Source of the DNA: an uncultured Marinosulfonomonas sp.
GTDB lineage: Bacteria; Pseudomonadota; Alphaproteobacteria; Rhodobacterales; Rhodobacteraceae
Direction: 5' to 3'
Assembly: GCA_947311455.1 (NCBI GenBank)
Contig: CAMZKY010000066.1
Span: forward strand, 1 to 9,274
DNA length: 9,274 nucleotides
Positions 1 to 5,629 of this stretch are shown in pieces. The notes under the pieces are model-generated. The model saw only the letters and a program-made list of their open reading frames with translations. It had not been told where the DNA came from and ran no database searches. Numbering within the stretch: the stretch's first letter is position 1; each line of letters opens with the position of its first letter. Made by a program: the position numbers and the translations under genes.

Positions 1-201
1 GATAAACTGCACAACACCGCATTTCATATCATGGGCAATACAGCGAAAAATCATTCCGAATGCAGCCGAAGATTTGCCTTTGCCTTTACCCGTATGAACA
101 ATAATCAGGCCCTTTTTATCGGTTTTGGTGGCCATGATTTTATCACGCGCGGCCTTTTTCTTGGCCATTTTTATTGCGTGGCGGTCGGTATCTGCTGTCA
201 T
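1..201 (-). CDS. cobO: CobO, cob(I)yrinic acid a,c-diamide adenosyltransferase (N-terminal fragment)
   Basis: The 67 visible codons run off the left edge in frame. The product transfers the adenosyl group of ATP to the reduced cobalt of corrinoids, making adenosylcobalamin precursors in the cytoplasm (known for the CobO/BtuR family). The sequence shows a basic, Lys-rich N-terminus of about 30 residues and then a beta strand leading into the family P-loop, GKGKGKSS at residues 38-45, followed by AAFGMIFR. This variant P-loop, with its repeated GK, is typical of CobO and binds ATP. The ATG at 201 is preceded by AGAAGGAA at a good distance, which fixes the start. The substrate-binding and C-terminal parts lie outside the window. 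Adenosylcobalamin is the cofactor of ethylmalonyl-CoA mutase, which acts just before Mcd, encoded further right; that link is inferred. No cobalamin riboswitch was seen in the 105 bases upstream. Confidence 0.9.
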   Translation of the reverse strand, partial: MTADTDRHAIKMAKKKAARDKIMATKTDKKGLIIVHTGKGKGKSSAAFGMIFRCIAHDMKCGVVQFI

Positions 202-255
202 GTGATTTTCCTTCTATCCTGAACTGACTGTGCTGGATGCAGGCATCAAATGCAA

Positions 256-285
256 GAACGGGCCGCCAATTAAGGCAGCCCGTTC
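256..285 (-). terminator. Hairpin terminator after the ten-helix membrane protein gene
   Basis: GAACGGGC (256-263) pairs with GCCCGTTC (278-285). After one mismatch, GCC (265-267) pairs with GGC (274-276), leaving a loop of AATTAA. On the minus strand the hairpin is followed by TTGCATTTG, only a moderately T-rich tail. It lies 22 bases past the stop codon at 307 and ahead of the cobO start at 201, so it probably separates the two minus-strand transcripts. The strong stem and modest tail make some readthrough into cobO possible. Confidence 0.6.
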
Positions 286-306
286 CGTAAAAATTGGATT
301 TATTTA

Positions 307-1518
307 TTATTCAGCAGGTACCGCACTTGTGACGGTTTGTTTGCCAAAGTGTTGTTTGTTCAAGCGTAAAACCAAAGCGACCATGGCGAACTGGAGTGCG
401 ATTGCGATGGCGGTTACAGCCCAGTAAATCATGGAGTATTTGTCAATCACACCGGTTGCAACAAAGCCTTTGTTCAGCAGGAATTGCACCATGACAGACA
501 AGGCAACACCGGGGCAGACAAGCGCGTAGGAGCCTGGTGATGTTTTTGAACCGAATACGAAGTCCTTAAAATACCCTTGGCGTTTCAAAACCATCAGGCC
601 CAGACCCAGGAACATCAGCTGAATTGTGAACAGTTTCACCATCAACATAAATGTGTCACCCGCCGTGATATGCACATCATAAAATGTGTGCATTGCGTGG
701 TTTTGGCGCAAGAACATGATGCCTAGTGTTGTTACCATCGGCACGACAATCATCAATGTTGGGGCAGCTTCTTCGTGTGTGCCGTAGTGCAACATTGAAT
801 TGAGCGCAGTAATCGCAGCAAGAACACCATAAAGAACTGCCGCCAGGCCAACAGCGGTGGAAAGAACCATGCTGATGCTGATTGTCATTGGATTGTGGCT
901 CATGGCGGAGGGGGCCGATAGGCCAACAGCAACCATTGAAAGCGCAAATGCAGGGACAAGCTGTGCGAATGAGTTGTGCGCAGTTACGTCGAAAATTCCG
1001 CCTTTCGAGAGAACACGGCCAAGGAAGTGACCAATTTCGCGAAAGGCAATATATCCAATAATTGCAAAGGCCAGCAGGGCAAGTGGGAATAGATATTCAA
1101 CAATATTCCATAGGCCGGGAACAAAAACCAGACCAACGATAAAGCCCATATTTACCGTCATGGCCAACGCCAGTGGCATTGCCAAAATCGCACTTTCTGC
1201 ATTTGAGGAGCGAAGGGCTTTGTAGGCTTCGGTTTTCTTGAACTTGTTATAAGCGGAGAGGTTCCAGAACAGGGATTTCAGGTTCAGGATTGCAAAGAAC
1301 GCAATACCTGCCATGGCAATAACGATCATGATTTGAGAGGCAATATCGCCGCTATTGAACTTGGCTAGAATGTCTTCGAACACCGGAACGGCACGGCCTT
1401 TGTGCGGCACCCAGAACAGAAGATACATAAAGAAGGTTACAACAAGCCCGCCGGCGCCCAGCGAAGCAAGAAAATAAATCGGCGTGTAATTATCCGATGG
1501 TTTAGTGGGGGATGACAT
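307..1518 (-). CDS. Ten-helix integral membrane protein, TsoY (seleno)protein-like, Cys form
   Basis: The 403-residue protein is very hydrophobic. I read about ten membrane segments, near residues 13-37, 59-80, 110-134, 142-160, 184-206, 211-240, 253-270, 288-311, 329-350 and 361-387, with short polar loops. This matches the ten-helix plan of the TehA/SLAC1 anion-channel class. From memory the text resembles the family named 'TsoY family (seleno)protein' in marine bacteria, whose function is not established. The only cysteine, Cys335 in the motif YALVCPGVAL (codon TGC at 514-516), falls in a putative helix and may be where selenoprotein relatives carry Sec; that is inference. A His-containing loop (HYGTHEE, residues 244-250) and RQNHAMHTFYDVH (271-283) could bind metal. 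The ATG at 1518 follows AAAGGA at normal spacing. The gene stands alone, divergent from the lipoprotein gene and ending in a hairpin terminator. Possible roles are anion or sulfur-compound transport, but none is shown. Confidence 0.65.
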   Translation of the reverse strand: MSSPTKPSDNYTPIYFLASLGAGGLVVTFFMYLLFWVPHKGRAVPVFEDILAKFNSGDIASQIMIVIAMAGIAFFAILNLKSLFWNLSAYNKFKKTEAYKALRSSNAESAILAMPLALAMTVNMGFIVGLVFVPGLWNIVEYLFPLALLAFAIIGYIAFREIGHFLGRVLSKGGIFDVTAHNSFAQLVPAFALSMVAVGLSAPSAMSHNPMTISISMVLSTAVGLAAVLYGVLAAITALNSMLHYGTHEEAAPTLMIVVPMVTTLGIMFLRQNHAMHTFYDVHITAGDTFMLMVKLFTIQLMFLGLGLMVLKRQGYFKDFVFGSKTSPGSYALVCPGVALSVMVQFLLNKGFVATGVIDKYSMIYWAVTAIAIALQFAMVALVLRLNKQHFGKQTVTSAVPAE

Positions 1519-1581
1519 TTTACTGTCCTTTCATATTCCTAAATTTGAATGTGATATAGGGAGTTAGTTTCTGTGCAGTAA

Positions 1582-1601
1582 TGGTGCATTCTGTCGCACC
1601 A
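1582..1601. promoter_or_regulatory. Operator-like dyad TGGTGC-N8-GCACCA
   Basis: TGGTGC (1582-1587) and GCACCA (1596-1601) form a perfect inverted repeat around an 8-base spacer, 64 bases upstream of the leftward membrane protein start. The half-site spacing suits a dimeric helix-turn-helix regulator. There is no T-run on either side, so it does not look like a terminator. The regulator is unknown. Confidence 0.4.
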
Positions 1602-1633
1602 GTTGCTATTGTGGATAACGTCAAAATGGTTTG

Positions 1634-1709
1634 TGTGTATTGCGTATTTAAGCCGTGTGGCTTGTGTATTGCGAAAATACCGAATGAGACGAAATCTCGT
1701 GTATTTAAG
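1634..1709. repeat. Short direct repeats TGTGTATTGCG and GTATTTAAG
   Basis: TGTGTATTGCG occurs at 1634-1644 and 1663-1673. GTATTTAAG occurs at 1644-1652 and 1701-1709. The shared core GTGTATT occurs three times (1635, 1664, 1699), 29 and 35 bases apart, roughly three helical turns. The cluster lies about 70 to 145 bases upstream of the lipoprotein start, where activator sites often sit. Decayed tandem duplication would explain it equally well. Confidence 0.45.
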
Positions 1710-1778
1710 TGATAAACCTTTAAAACATTGTTAATTATCGTTTGGCAGGTTGAGGGAACACAGAATCAGGAATCCCAA

Positions 1779-2075
1779 ATGAACCTATTAAAATCGGGCC
1801 TTGCTCTACTTATACTCGCCGCATGCGATAGCCCCCATCCGGCCTTCAATGCGGTGCAGCGCCAAACCATTACCGTTCAAGGCAGCACATTTCAGATACG
1901 CATAAGGAATGACATCGCAGAAGCGATTCGAACAAATTTTGAGTTCAATCCCAAAAGCCGCGCAATCTTTCCCAAAGCAACGAAAGCCATCGAAATGGTA
2001 TCGGGCTGCAAAGTTGTCCCTGATTCGATGGAAGGTGATCCGGCGCTGGTGCGTGCCAGAATTGATTGCCCATAG
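1779..2075 (+). CDS. Small predicted lipoprotein of unknown family
   Basis: I do not recognise this 98-residue protein. It begins with a short signal peptide (Met1, Lys5, hydrophobic run 8-15) ending in the lipobox LAAC, so Cys16 should be lipidated after signal peptidase II cleavage. The residue after Cys16 is Asp, which in E. coli favours retention in the inner membrane; whether that holds here is uncertain. The mature part is about 83 residues and contains a beta-like segment (TITVQGSTFQIRI), a positively charged helical stretch and two more cysteines (SGCKVV and the C-terminal IDCP) that could form a disulfide. The ATG at 1779 is chosen over an in-frame ATG at 1728 because it has AGG eight bases upstream and starts the signal peptide directly. 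It is the only short plus-strand gene between leftward genes, and it converges on the cytochrome gene. Its lipobox and disulfide pattern argue for a real gene. Confidence 0.6.
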   Translation: MNLLKSGLALLILAACDSPHPAFNAVQRQTITVQGSTFQIRIRNDIAEAIRTNFEFNPKSRAIFPKATKAIEMVSGCKVVPDSMEGDPALVRARIDCP

Positions 2076-2165
2076 CGCACCCGGCATTGACTGAGCTGGC
2101 GGCTGGTGAAAAACCGTTGAAATTGATGGATTGGTTTGCGCTTGAGTTAAGGAAATAAAAACGAT

Positions 2166-2189
2166 GCCTCAGGCAATTTTGCCCGAGGC
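2166..2189. terminator. Two-way rho-independent terminator between convergent genes
   Basis: GCCTC (2166-2170) pairs with GAGGC (2185-2189). Past one mismatch, GGC (2172-2174) pairs with GCC (2181-2183), with an AATTTT loop. On the plus strand TGCGTTTTGTTT follows; on the minus strand ATCGTTTTTATTT follows. It therefore can end both the lipoprotein transcript from the left and the cytochrome c'-like transcript from the right, whose stop codon is only 11 bases away. Confidence 0.8.
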
Positions 2190-2199
2190 TGCGTTTTGT

Positions 2200-2688
2200 T
2201 TAATTGCCACCGGCTTCTTTAGTGCCTTCGATAACGAATTTATGCCCGGCGTGGCAGCTTGTGCAATTTAGCATCAAATCCCCCAAACCCGTCAGAACAG
2301 CATTTGCATCGCCACCAGTTGCGGTTTTGCCTAATTCGGTAAACAAATCATGGGTTGCAAAGCCCAGTGATTTGAATTCAATCGGTAGCTTGCCAATCAA
2401 TGACGGCGACATGTCGGCGTCACCACCCTGTCCCATTTCGGTGGCCAATTCCTCGACAGTTTTCAGATCGCCTTTGGCAATGGCTTCTGTTACGCCTTGG
2501 ATGGTTTCTAGAAACTTGCGCATTTCCCCCAGGATCATTGTGCGCTCGTCTTCTGTTACCAAAATTGCCGTACGATCATCCTTTGAAGGAATTGTGTTGC
2601 CCGTCAGGATGAACATTTTCACCATAAAGCCAAGCGCGACAAGCAGAGCAATGATAAGGAGCCAGAGGAATTTCGGGGATTTCAGCAT
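2200..2688 (-). CDS. Membrane-anchored cytochrome c'-like (class II) monohaem protein
   Basis: The 162-residue protein has a short basic N-terminus, one membrane segment at about residues 7-29 and a periplasmic helical domain. A single haem c motif CTSCH lies at 142-146, close to the C-terminus, followed by AGHKF. A C-terminal CxxCH in a four-helix protein is the hallmark of class II cytochromes c; His146 would be the proximal haem ligand. No AxA cleavage site follows the hydrophobic run, so I infer an uncleaved anchor, unlike the usual soluble cytochrome c'. Such proteins bind NO or CO, or carry electrons; the role here is unknown. I chose the ATG at 2688, not the GTG at 2724, because AAAGG sits 7 bases before it and the promoter at 2723-2751 would start transcription downstream of that GTG. 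The gene is 97 bases past mcd, has its own promoter and ends in a strong terminator. Confidence 0.8.
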   Translation of the reverse strand: MLKSPKFLWLLIIALLVALGFMVKMFILTGNTIPSKDDRTAILVTEDERTMILGEMRKFLETIQGVTEAIAKGDLKTVEELATEMGQGGDADMSPSLIGKLPIEFKSLGFATHDLFTELGKTATGGDANAVLTGLGDLMLNCTSCHAGHKFVIEGTKEAGGN

Positions 2689-2722
2689 TGGAAAACCTTT
2701 TATTAGACTTGAGTTAACCTTC

Positions 2723-2751
2723 ACTAAATTGAGTTGTTATCGGTTTGTCAA
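2723..2751 (-). promoter_or_regulatory. Sigma70-type promoter of the cytochrome c'-like gene
   Basis: On the minus strand TTGACA (2751-2746) is a perfect -35 box. A 17-base spacer separates it from TTTAGT (2728-2723), a 4-of-6 match to the -10 box. Transcription would start near 2716, giving a leader of roughly 28 bases before the ATG at 2688. It lies between mcd and the cytochrome gene, so the latter need not depend on mcd readthrough. Confidence 0.6.
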
Positions 2752-2785
2752 CTTCTTGCACTGGCAGGTTAAAAGTTAACAGCGC

Positions 2786-4429
2786 TTATCCAAGCAAACG
2801 CCGTGCAATAACCTGCGCTTGAATTTCCGCAGCACCCTCAAAAATACTCAGGATACGGGCGTCACACAAAATACGACTGATCTGGTATTCCAGTGCAAAG
2901 CCGTTGCCGCCGTGAATTTGCAAGGCGTTATCTGCCGCAGCCCACGCCACGCGCGCCCCCAGCAATTTTGCCATACCGGCTTCAAGATCACAGCGCTGAT
3001 CATGGTCTTTTTCCCACGAGGCAAAATAGGCCATTTGACGAGCGATCATAATTTCAACAGCCATCATCGCTAGCTTGCCTGAAACGCGGGGGAAATTTAT
3101 CAGGGATTTTCCAAATTGTTTGCGATCATTGGCATATTGCATGCCGACCTCAAGCGCGTTTTGGGCCACGCCAATGGCGCGCGCCGCAGTTTGGATACGT
3201 GCGCTTTCAAAGGTTTGCATCAGCTGTTTAAAACCCTGTCCTTCAACGCCGCCCAAAAGGTTTTCGCTCTTTACCTTAAAGCAATCAAAACCTAGCTCGT
3301 ATTCCTTCATCCCGCGATAGCCCAGAACCTCGATTTCGCCACCGGTCATGCCGTCGGTCGGGAATGGATTTTCATCACTTCCCGGGGTTTTTTCGGCCAG
3401 AAACATTGAAAGGCCTTTGTAATTTGATGTGTCAGGATCGGTGCGCGCCAGCAACGTCATCACATGGGTGCGGGCAGCGTGGGTGATCCATGTTTTGTTG
3501 CCTGTCACAACATACTCATCGCCATCCTTAACCGCACGGGTTTTTAACGCGCCAAGGTCGGATCCGGTGTTGGGTTCGGTGAAGACCGCGGTTGGTAGAA
3601 TTTCGGCTGAGGCGATTTTTGGCAGCCAATGTTGTTTCTGCTCTTCGGTGCCACCGCAGATAATCAGCTCGGCGGCGATTTCAGAGCGGGTGCCAAGCGA
3701 GCCAACGCCGATATAGCCGCGCGACAATTCCTCGGACACCACGCACATAGAAGCCTTGGACAGGCCAAAGCCGCCGTATTGTTCGGGAATTGTTAATCCG
3801 AAAACGCCCAATTCTGCCATTTCCTCGATGATCGCCATCGGAATCAGCTCATCATTTAGATGCCAGTCATGGGCATGTGGTGCCACGCGCTCATCTGCAA
3901 AACGGCGAAATTGATCGCGGATCATTTCCAATTCGTCATCCAATCCCGTCACACCAAAAGTGGCGTGACCCGCGGTTTCTTGCATCAGATCAACCAAAGC
4001 ACCGCGGCTGGTAGTGGTGTTGCCTTTCGTGATCAAGGTGCAGATTTCGGGGGTATCTAGTGGCGCAAGATCAAGCATATTCAGGCGCGATATTTCGCCC
4101 TGAGACATCGGAATGCCGCCATTGATTTGCGCAAGATATTCCCCAAAAGCAATCTGCAATATCAGCTGCTCCATGGTGCCAAATGTGCCGTTATCCTTTA
4201 GGCGATCCGCCCATGCGTGCATCTGGTGCAACGCGGCGGAATAGGTGGCAAGCCATGAAAGACTGTGTGCCGCGTCTTGATTGGCCTCAAGCAAATCCGA
4301 GGAAATCCGTTCGTCTTGCGTAACCATGTTTTGCAAAGATGCCTTGGCGTTTTCCAGCAGGTCTGCAACGGGGGCTAACGCCGCGTTTGTCAGGGATAAC
4401 AGATCTGGTAAAAGAGCAGGAGAAGACAT
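2786..4429 (-). CDS. mcd: (2S)-methylsuccinyl-CoA dehydrogenase
   Basis: This 547-residue flavoprotein oxidises (2S)-methylsuccinyl-CoA to mesaconyl-CoA in the ethylmalonyl-CoA pathway, passing electrons to electron-transfer flavoprotein (known for the family). It is longer than ordinary acyl-CoA dehydrogenases (about 380-400) because of a roughly 160-residue N-terminal extension, the Mcd trait. The core follows: helical N domain about 165-277, FTEPNTGSD flavin/substrate signature at 283-291, beta domain to about 390, DRKQFGKSL at 435-443, QIHGGNGF at 504-511, and IFEGAAEIQ with the expected catalytic base Glu531. Trp314, Thr316 and Glu376 fall one position before the Rhodobacter sphaeroides active-site residues that I recall as W315, T317 and E377, which supports Mcd over generic homologues. 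The ATG at 4429 has AAAGGA at good spacing. The nearest upstream gene ends 372 bases away, so mcd probably has its own promoter. No ccr or ecm is in view. Confidence 0.9.
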   Translation of the reverse strand: MSSPALLPDLLSLTNAALAPVADLLENAKASLQNMVTQDERISSDLLEANQDAAHSLSWLATYSAALHQMHAWADRLKDNGTFGTMEQLILQIAFGEYLAQINGGIPMSQGEISRLNMLDLAPLDTPEICTLITKGNTTTSRGALVDLMQETAGHATFGVTGLDDELEMIRDQFRRFADERVAPHAHDWHLNDELIPMAIIEEMAELGVFGLTIPEQYGGFGLSKASMCVVSEELSRGYIGVGSLGTRSEIAAELIICGGTEEQKQHWLPKIASAEILPTAVFTEPNTGSDLGALKTRAVKDGDEYVVTGNKTWITHAARTHVMTLLARTDPDTSNYKGLSMFLAEKTPGSDENPFPTDGMTGGEIEVLGYRGMKEYELGFDCFKVKSENLLGGVEGQGFKQLMQTFESARIQTAARAIGVAQNALEVGMQYANDRKQFGKSLINFPRVSGKLAMMAVEIMIARQMAYFASWEKDHDQRCDLEAGMAKLLGARVAWAAADNALQIHGGNGFALEYQISRILCDARILSIFEGAAEIQAQVIARRLLG

Positions 4430-4470
4430 GGCAATTTCCTTTGGTAATGTTGGGAATCGACATAGCTACT

Positions 4471-4487
4471 TTGCAGTTGCAGCGCAA
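4471..4487. promoter_or_regulatory. TTGC/GCAA dyad upstream of mcd
   Basis: The sequence TTGCAGTTGCAGCGCAA contains TTGCAG twice in tandem, and its right part, TTGCAGCGCAA (4477-4487), is a TTGC-N3-GCAA dyad. It lies 41-58 bases upstream of the mcd ATG, where an operator or activator site would fall. As I recall, short-chain acyl-CoA regulators of the ScfR group (RamB, PccR) use TTTGC/GCAAA-type sites, so a metabolic regulator is plausible but unproven. Confidence 0.35.
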
Positions 4488-4541
4488 GAAAAATGCGCCA
4501 GTACTGTATTTATTGAATAGAAATTGCGTGTAAAAACGTTA

Positions 4542-4573
4542 GGTTGCTGTTCAAAAGGTAAAAAACAGCGACC
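4542..4573. terminator. Hairpin, probable terminator downstream of the sit operon
   Basis: GGTTGCTGTT (4542-4551) pairs with AACAGCGACC (4564-4573) over ten positions including one G-T pair, with a 12-base loop. On the minus strand it is followed by TAACGTTTTTAC, and on the plus strand by AATGATCTTTTTT, so it may act either way. It is 229 bases past the sitD stop, far for a terminator, but no better one was seen nearer. It would shield mcd from sit transcription. Confidence 0.5.
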
Positions 4574-4768
4574 AATGATCTTTTTTAGCATTAGGCATAC
4601 CGCCCGCTCTGTCTGCATTTGCGCATGCAGCATTGTTCTTGGTTGAATATGTTTATAGCCGGTCCACCTCTGATTTGTTGTGCAATAAATGCAAATCTTT
4701 CGCCGGCACATCTGTGTGCGCAATCTTAACCGTTTTGCCCCATAGCCTCTCACCTGTTCCTGGAGGTT

Positions 4769-4795
4769 ATTGTAAAGACAATCGGTCGACCAATT
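4769..4795. repeat. Overlapping small dyads just after sitD
   Basis: ATTGT-AAAG-ACAAT (4769-4782) is a perfect 5-base hairpin. Overlapping it, AATCGGTCGACCAATT (4780-4795) is a 16-base palindrome with one mismatched pair around GGTCGACC. They begin 7 bases past the sitD stop. Neither has a T-run like a classic terminator; they could be a 3' end processing structure or a protein site, or chance. Confidence 0.3.
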
Positions 4796-4801
4796 AGAAA
4801 T

Positions 4802-5629
4802 TTAGGCTTGCGAAGCATTCAATCTGCGAGATCTCGAAATAAAGCTGACAATAAAAATTGCGGTTAGGATCAGGATGATTGTTGGCGCTGGCGCACTGTC
4901 GATATAGAAACTTAGATAGATACCCGCGAAACCCGAAAACAAAGTAACCAGTACCGAGATTACCAACATATTTTCAAACCGACGACTAAGTAGAAACGCA
5001 ATCGCACCAGGGGCGATCAATAAACCAATGGTTAAAATAATACCAACGGCTGTTAAGGTTGCGACAATGGTAAGCGAAAGGGCAGAAAGCAGCCCATAAT
5101 GCAGCAATCGAACGCGTAAACCAACGGTTTGGGCCTGTGCCGGGTCGAACGCATGCAGCAATAGATCGCGACGTTTGGCAAGAATAGGTAAAGTGACGGC
5201 AGCAGCTATAAGCCCCGTCGTGATGATATCGCCCCAATTGATGCCCAACATATTGCCAAACAGTATGTGATCAAGATGCACATCGGTTTCAATTTTTGTG
5301 TACAATACGATGCCAAAGCCAAACATACCCGAAAATACGATGCCCATAATAGTATCTTGTTTAATACGGCTGTTTTCTTGCAAAAAACCGGTTGCCAGGG
5401 CTGTAAACATGCCAGCACAAAACGCTCCGATTATCAGTGGTATATTCAGGATGTAGGCCAGTACGACACCGGGTAAAACGGCATGGCTTATGGCGTCTCC
5501 CATCAAAGACCATCCTTTTAGCACCAAAAAACATGACAGTAAGGCGCTTGGTACGGCGATAATGGCCATGATGATGAACGCGTTCTGCATGAATGAAAAT
5601 TGAAAAGGGAGTAAAAGTTCCTCGATCAT
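4802..5629 (-). CDS. sitD: SitD, Mn/Fe ABC transporter permease
   Basis: The 275-residue protein is the second membrane subunit of a SitABCD-type Mn(II)/Fe(II) importer. It has about eight or nine hydrophobic segments, the family motif KGWSLMGDAISHAVLPGV at 38-55, an FDPAQAQTVGL stretch (161-171) typical of the cytoplasmic loop that contacts the ATPase, and APGAIAFLL at 206-214. I chose the ATG at 5629: it overlaps the sitC stop as ATGA, has GGAG six bases upstream, and gives the family N-terminus MIEELLLPFQ, closely similar to that of SitC (MIETLLQPFQ). A longer reading from 5731 adds 34 residues lying inside sitC in another frame and is unlikely. The sequence is clearly paralogous to SitC, as is usual for this two-permease transporter. 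It is the last gene of the operon. Confidence 0.9.
   Translation of the reverse strand: MIEELLLPFQFSFMQNAFIIMAIIAVPSALLSCFLVLKGWSLMGDAISHAVLPGVVLAYILNIPLIIGAFCAGMFTALATGFLQENSRIKQDTIMGIVFSGMFGFGIVLYTKIETDVHLDHILFGNMLGINWGDIITTGLIAAAVTLPILAKRRDLLLHAFDPAQAQTVGLRVRLLHYGLLSALSLTIVATLTAVGIILTIGLLIAPGAIAFLLSRRFENMLVISVLVTLFSGFAGIYLSFYIDSAPAPTIILILTAIFIVSFISRSRRLNASQA

Larger units (their letters stand above)
1519..1778. promoter_or_regulatory. Divergent intergenic region between the membrane protein and lipoprotein genes
   Basis: These 260 bases must hold the promoters of the leftward membrane protein gene (start 1518) and the rightward lipoprotein gene (start 1779). On the minus strand, TATATC about 35 bases before the leftward start could be a -10 box, but I see no convincing -35. 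The region holds a perfect 6-base dyad (1582-1601) and a cluster of short direct repeats (1634-1709), listed separately. The repeat zone and the stretch to 1740 are AT-rich, as expected of promoter DNA. No RNA gene was recognised. Confidence 0.5.
4430..4801. other. 372-base gap between sitD and mcd without a convincing gene
   Basis: This gap must contain the end of the sit transcript and the promoter of mcd. I see a TTGC/GCAA dyad near mcd (4471-4487), a 10-base-pair hairpin (4542-4573), a 6-base dyad CTGCAT-N6-ATGCAG (4613-4630) and overlapping dyads just after sitD (4769-4795). The one longish open frame (minus, 4466-4753, GTG start) is Cys- and Arg-rich, lacks a clear ribosome site and reads like non-coding DNA. 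No tRNA, cobalamin riboswitch or mobile element was recognised; a small RNA cannot be excluded. Confidence 0.5.

Noticed and set aside
202..306. Possible cobalamin riboswitch before cobO
   Set aside because: The space is too short and no B12-box-like sequence is visible; only the terminator hairpin and a ribosome site are seen.
514..516. Possible Sec codon and SECIS in the TsoY-like gene
   Set aside because: The codon is TGC (Cys), so no Sec insertion is needed in this copy.
2087..2158. Protein-like stretch after the lipoprotein stop (reads LTELAAGEKPLKLMDWF and on, ending in TAA)
   Set aside because: About 23 codons in another frame without an ATG or ribosome site upstream. It could be a decayed gene end, but there is too little to call.
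2689..2724. Longer cytochrome c'-like start at a GTG (2724), adding 12 residues
   Set aside because: The GTG overlaps the -10 box of the likely promoter and lies upstream of the expected transcript start; the ATG at 2688 has AAAGG at good spacing.
4466..4753. 95-residue minus-strand open frame between sitD and mcd
   Set aside because: GTG start without a clear ribosome site, Cys/Arg-rich composition, and it spans the predicted hairpins and the mcd promoter region.
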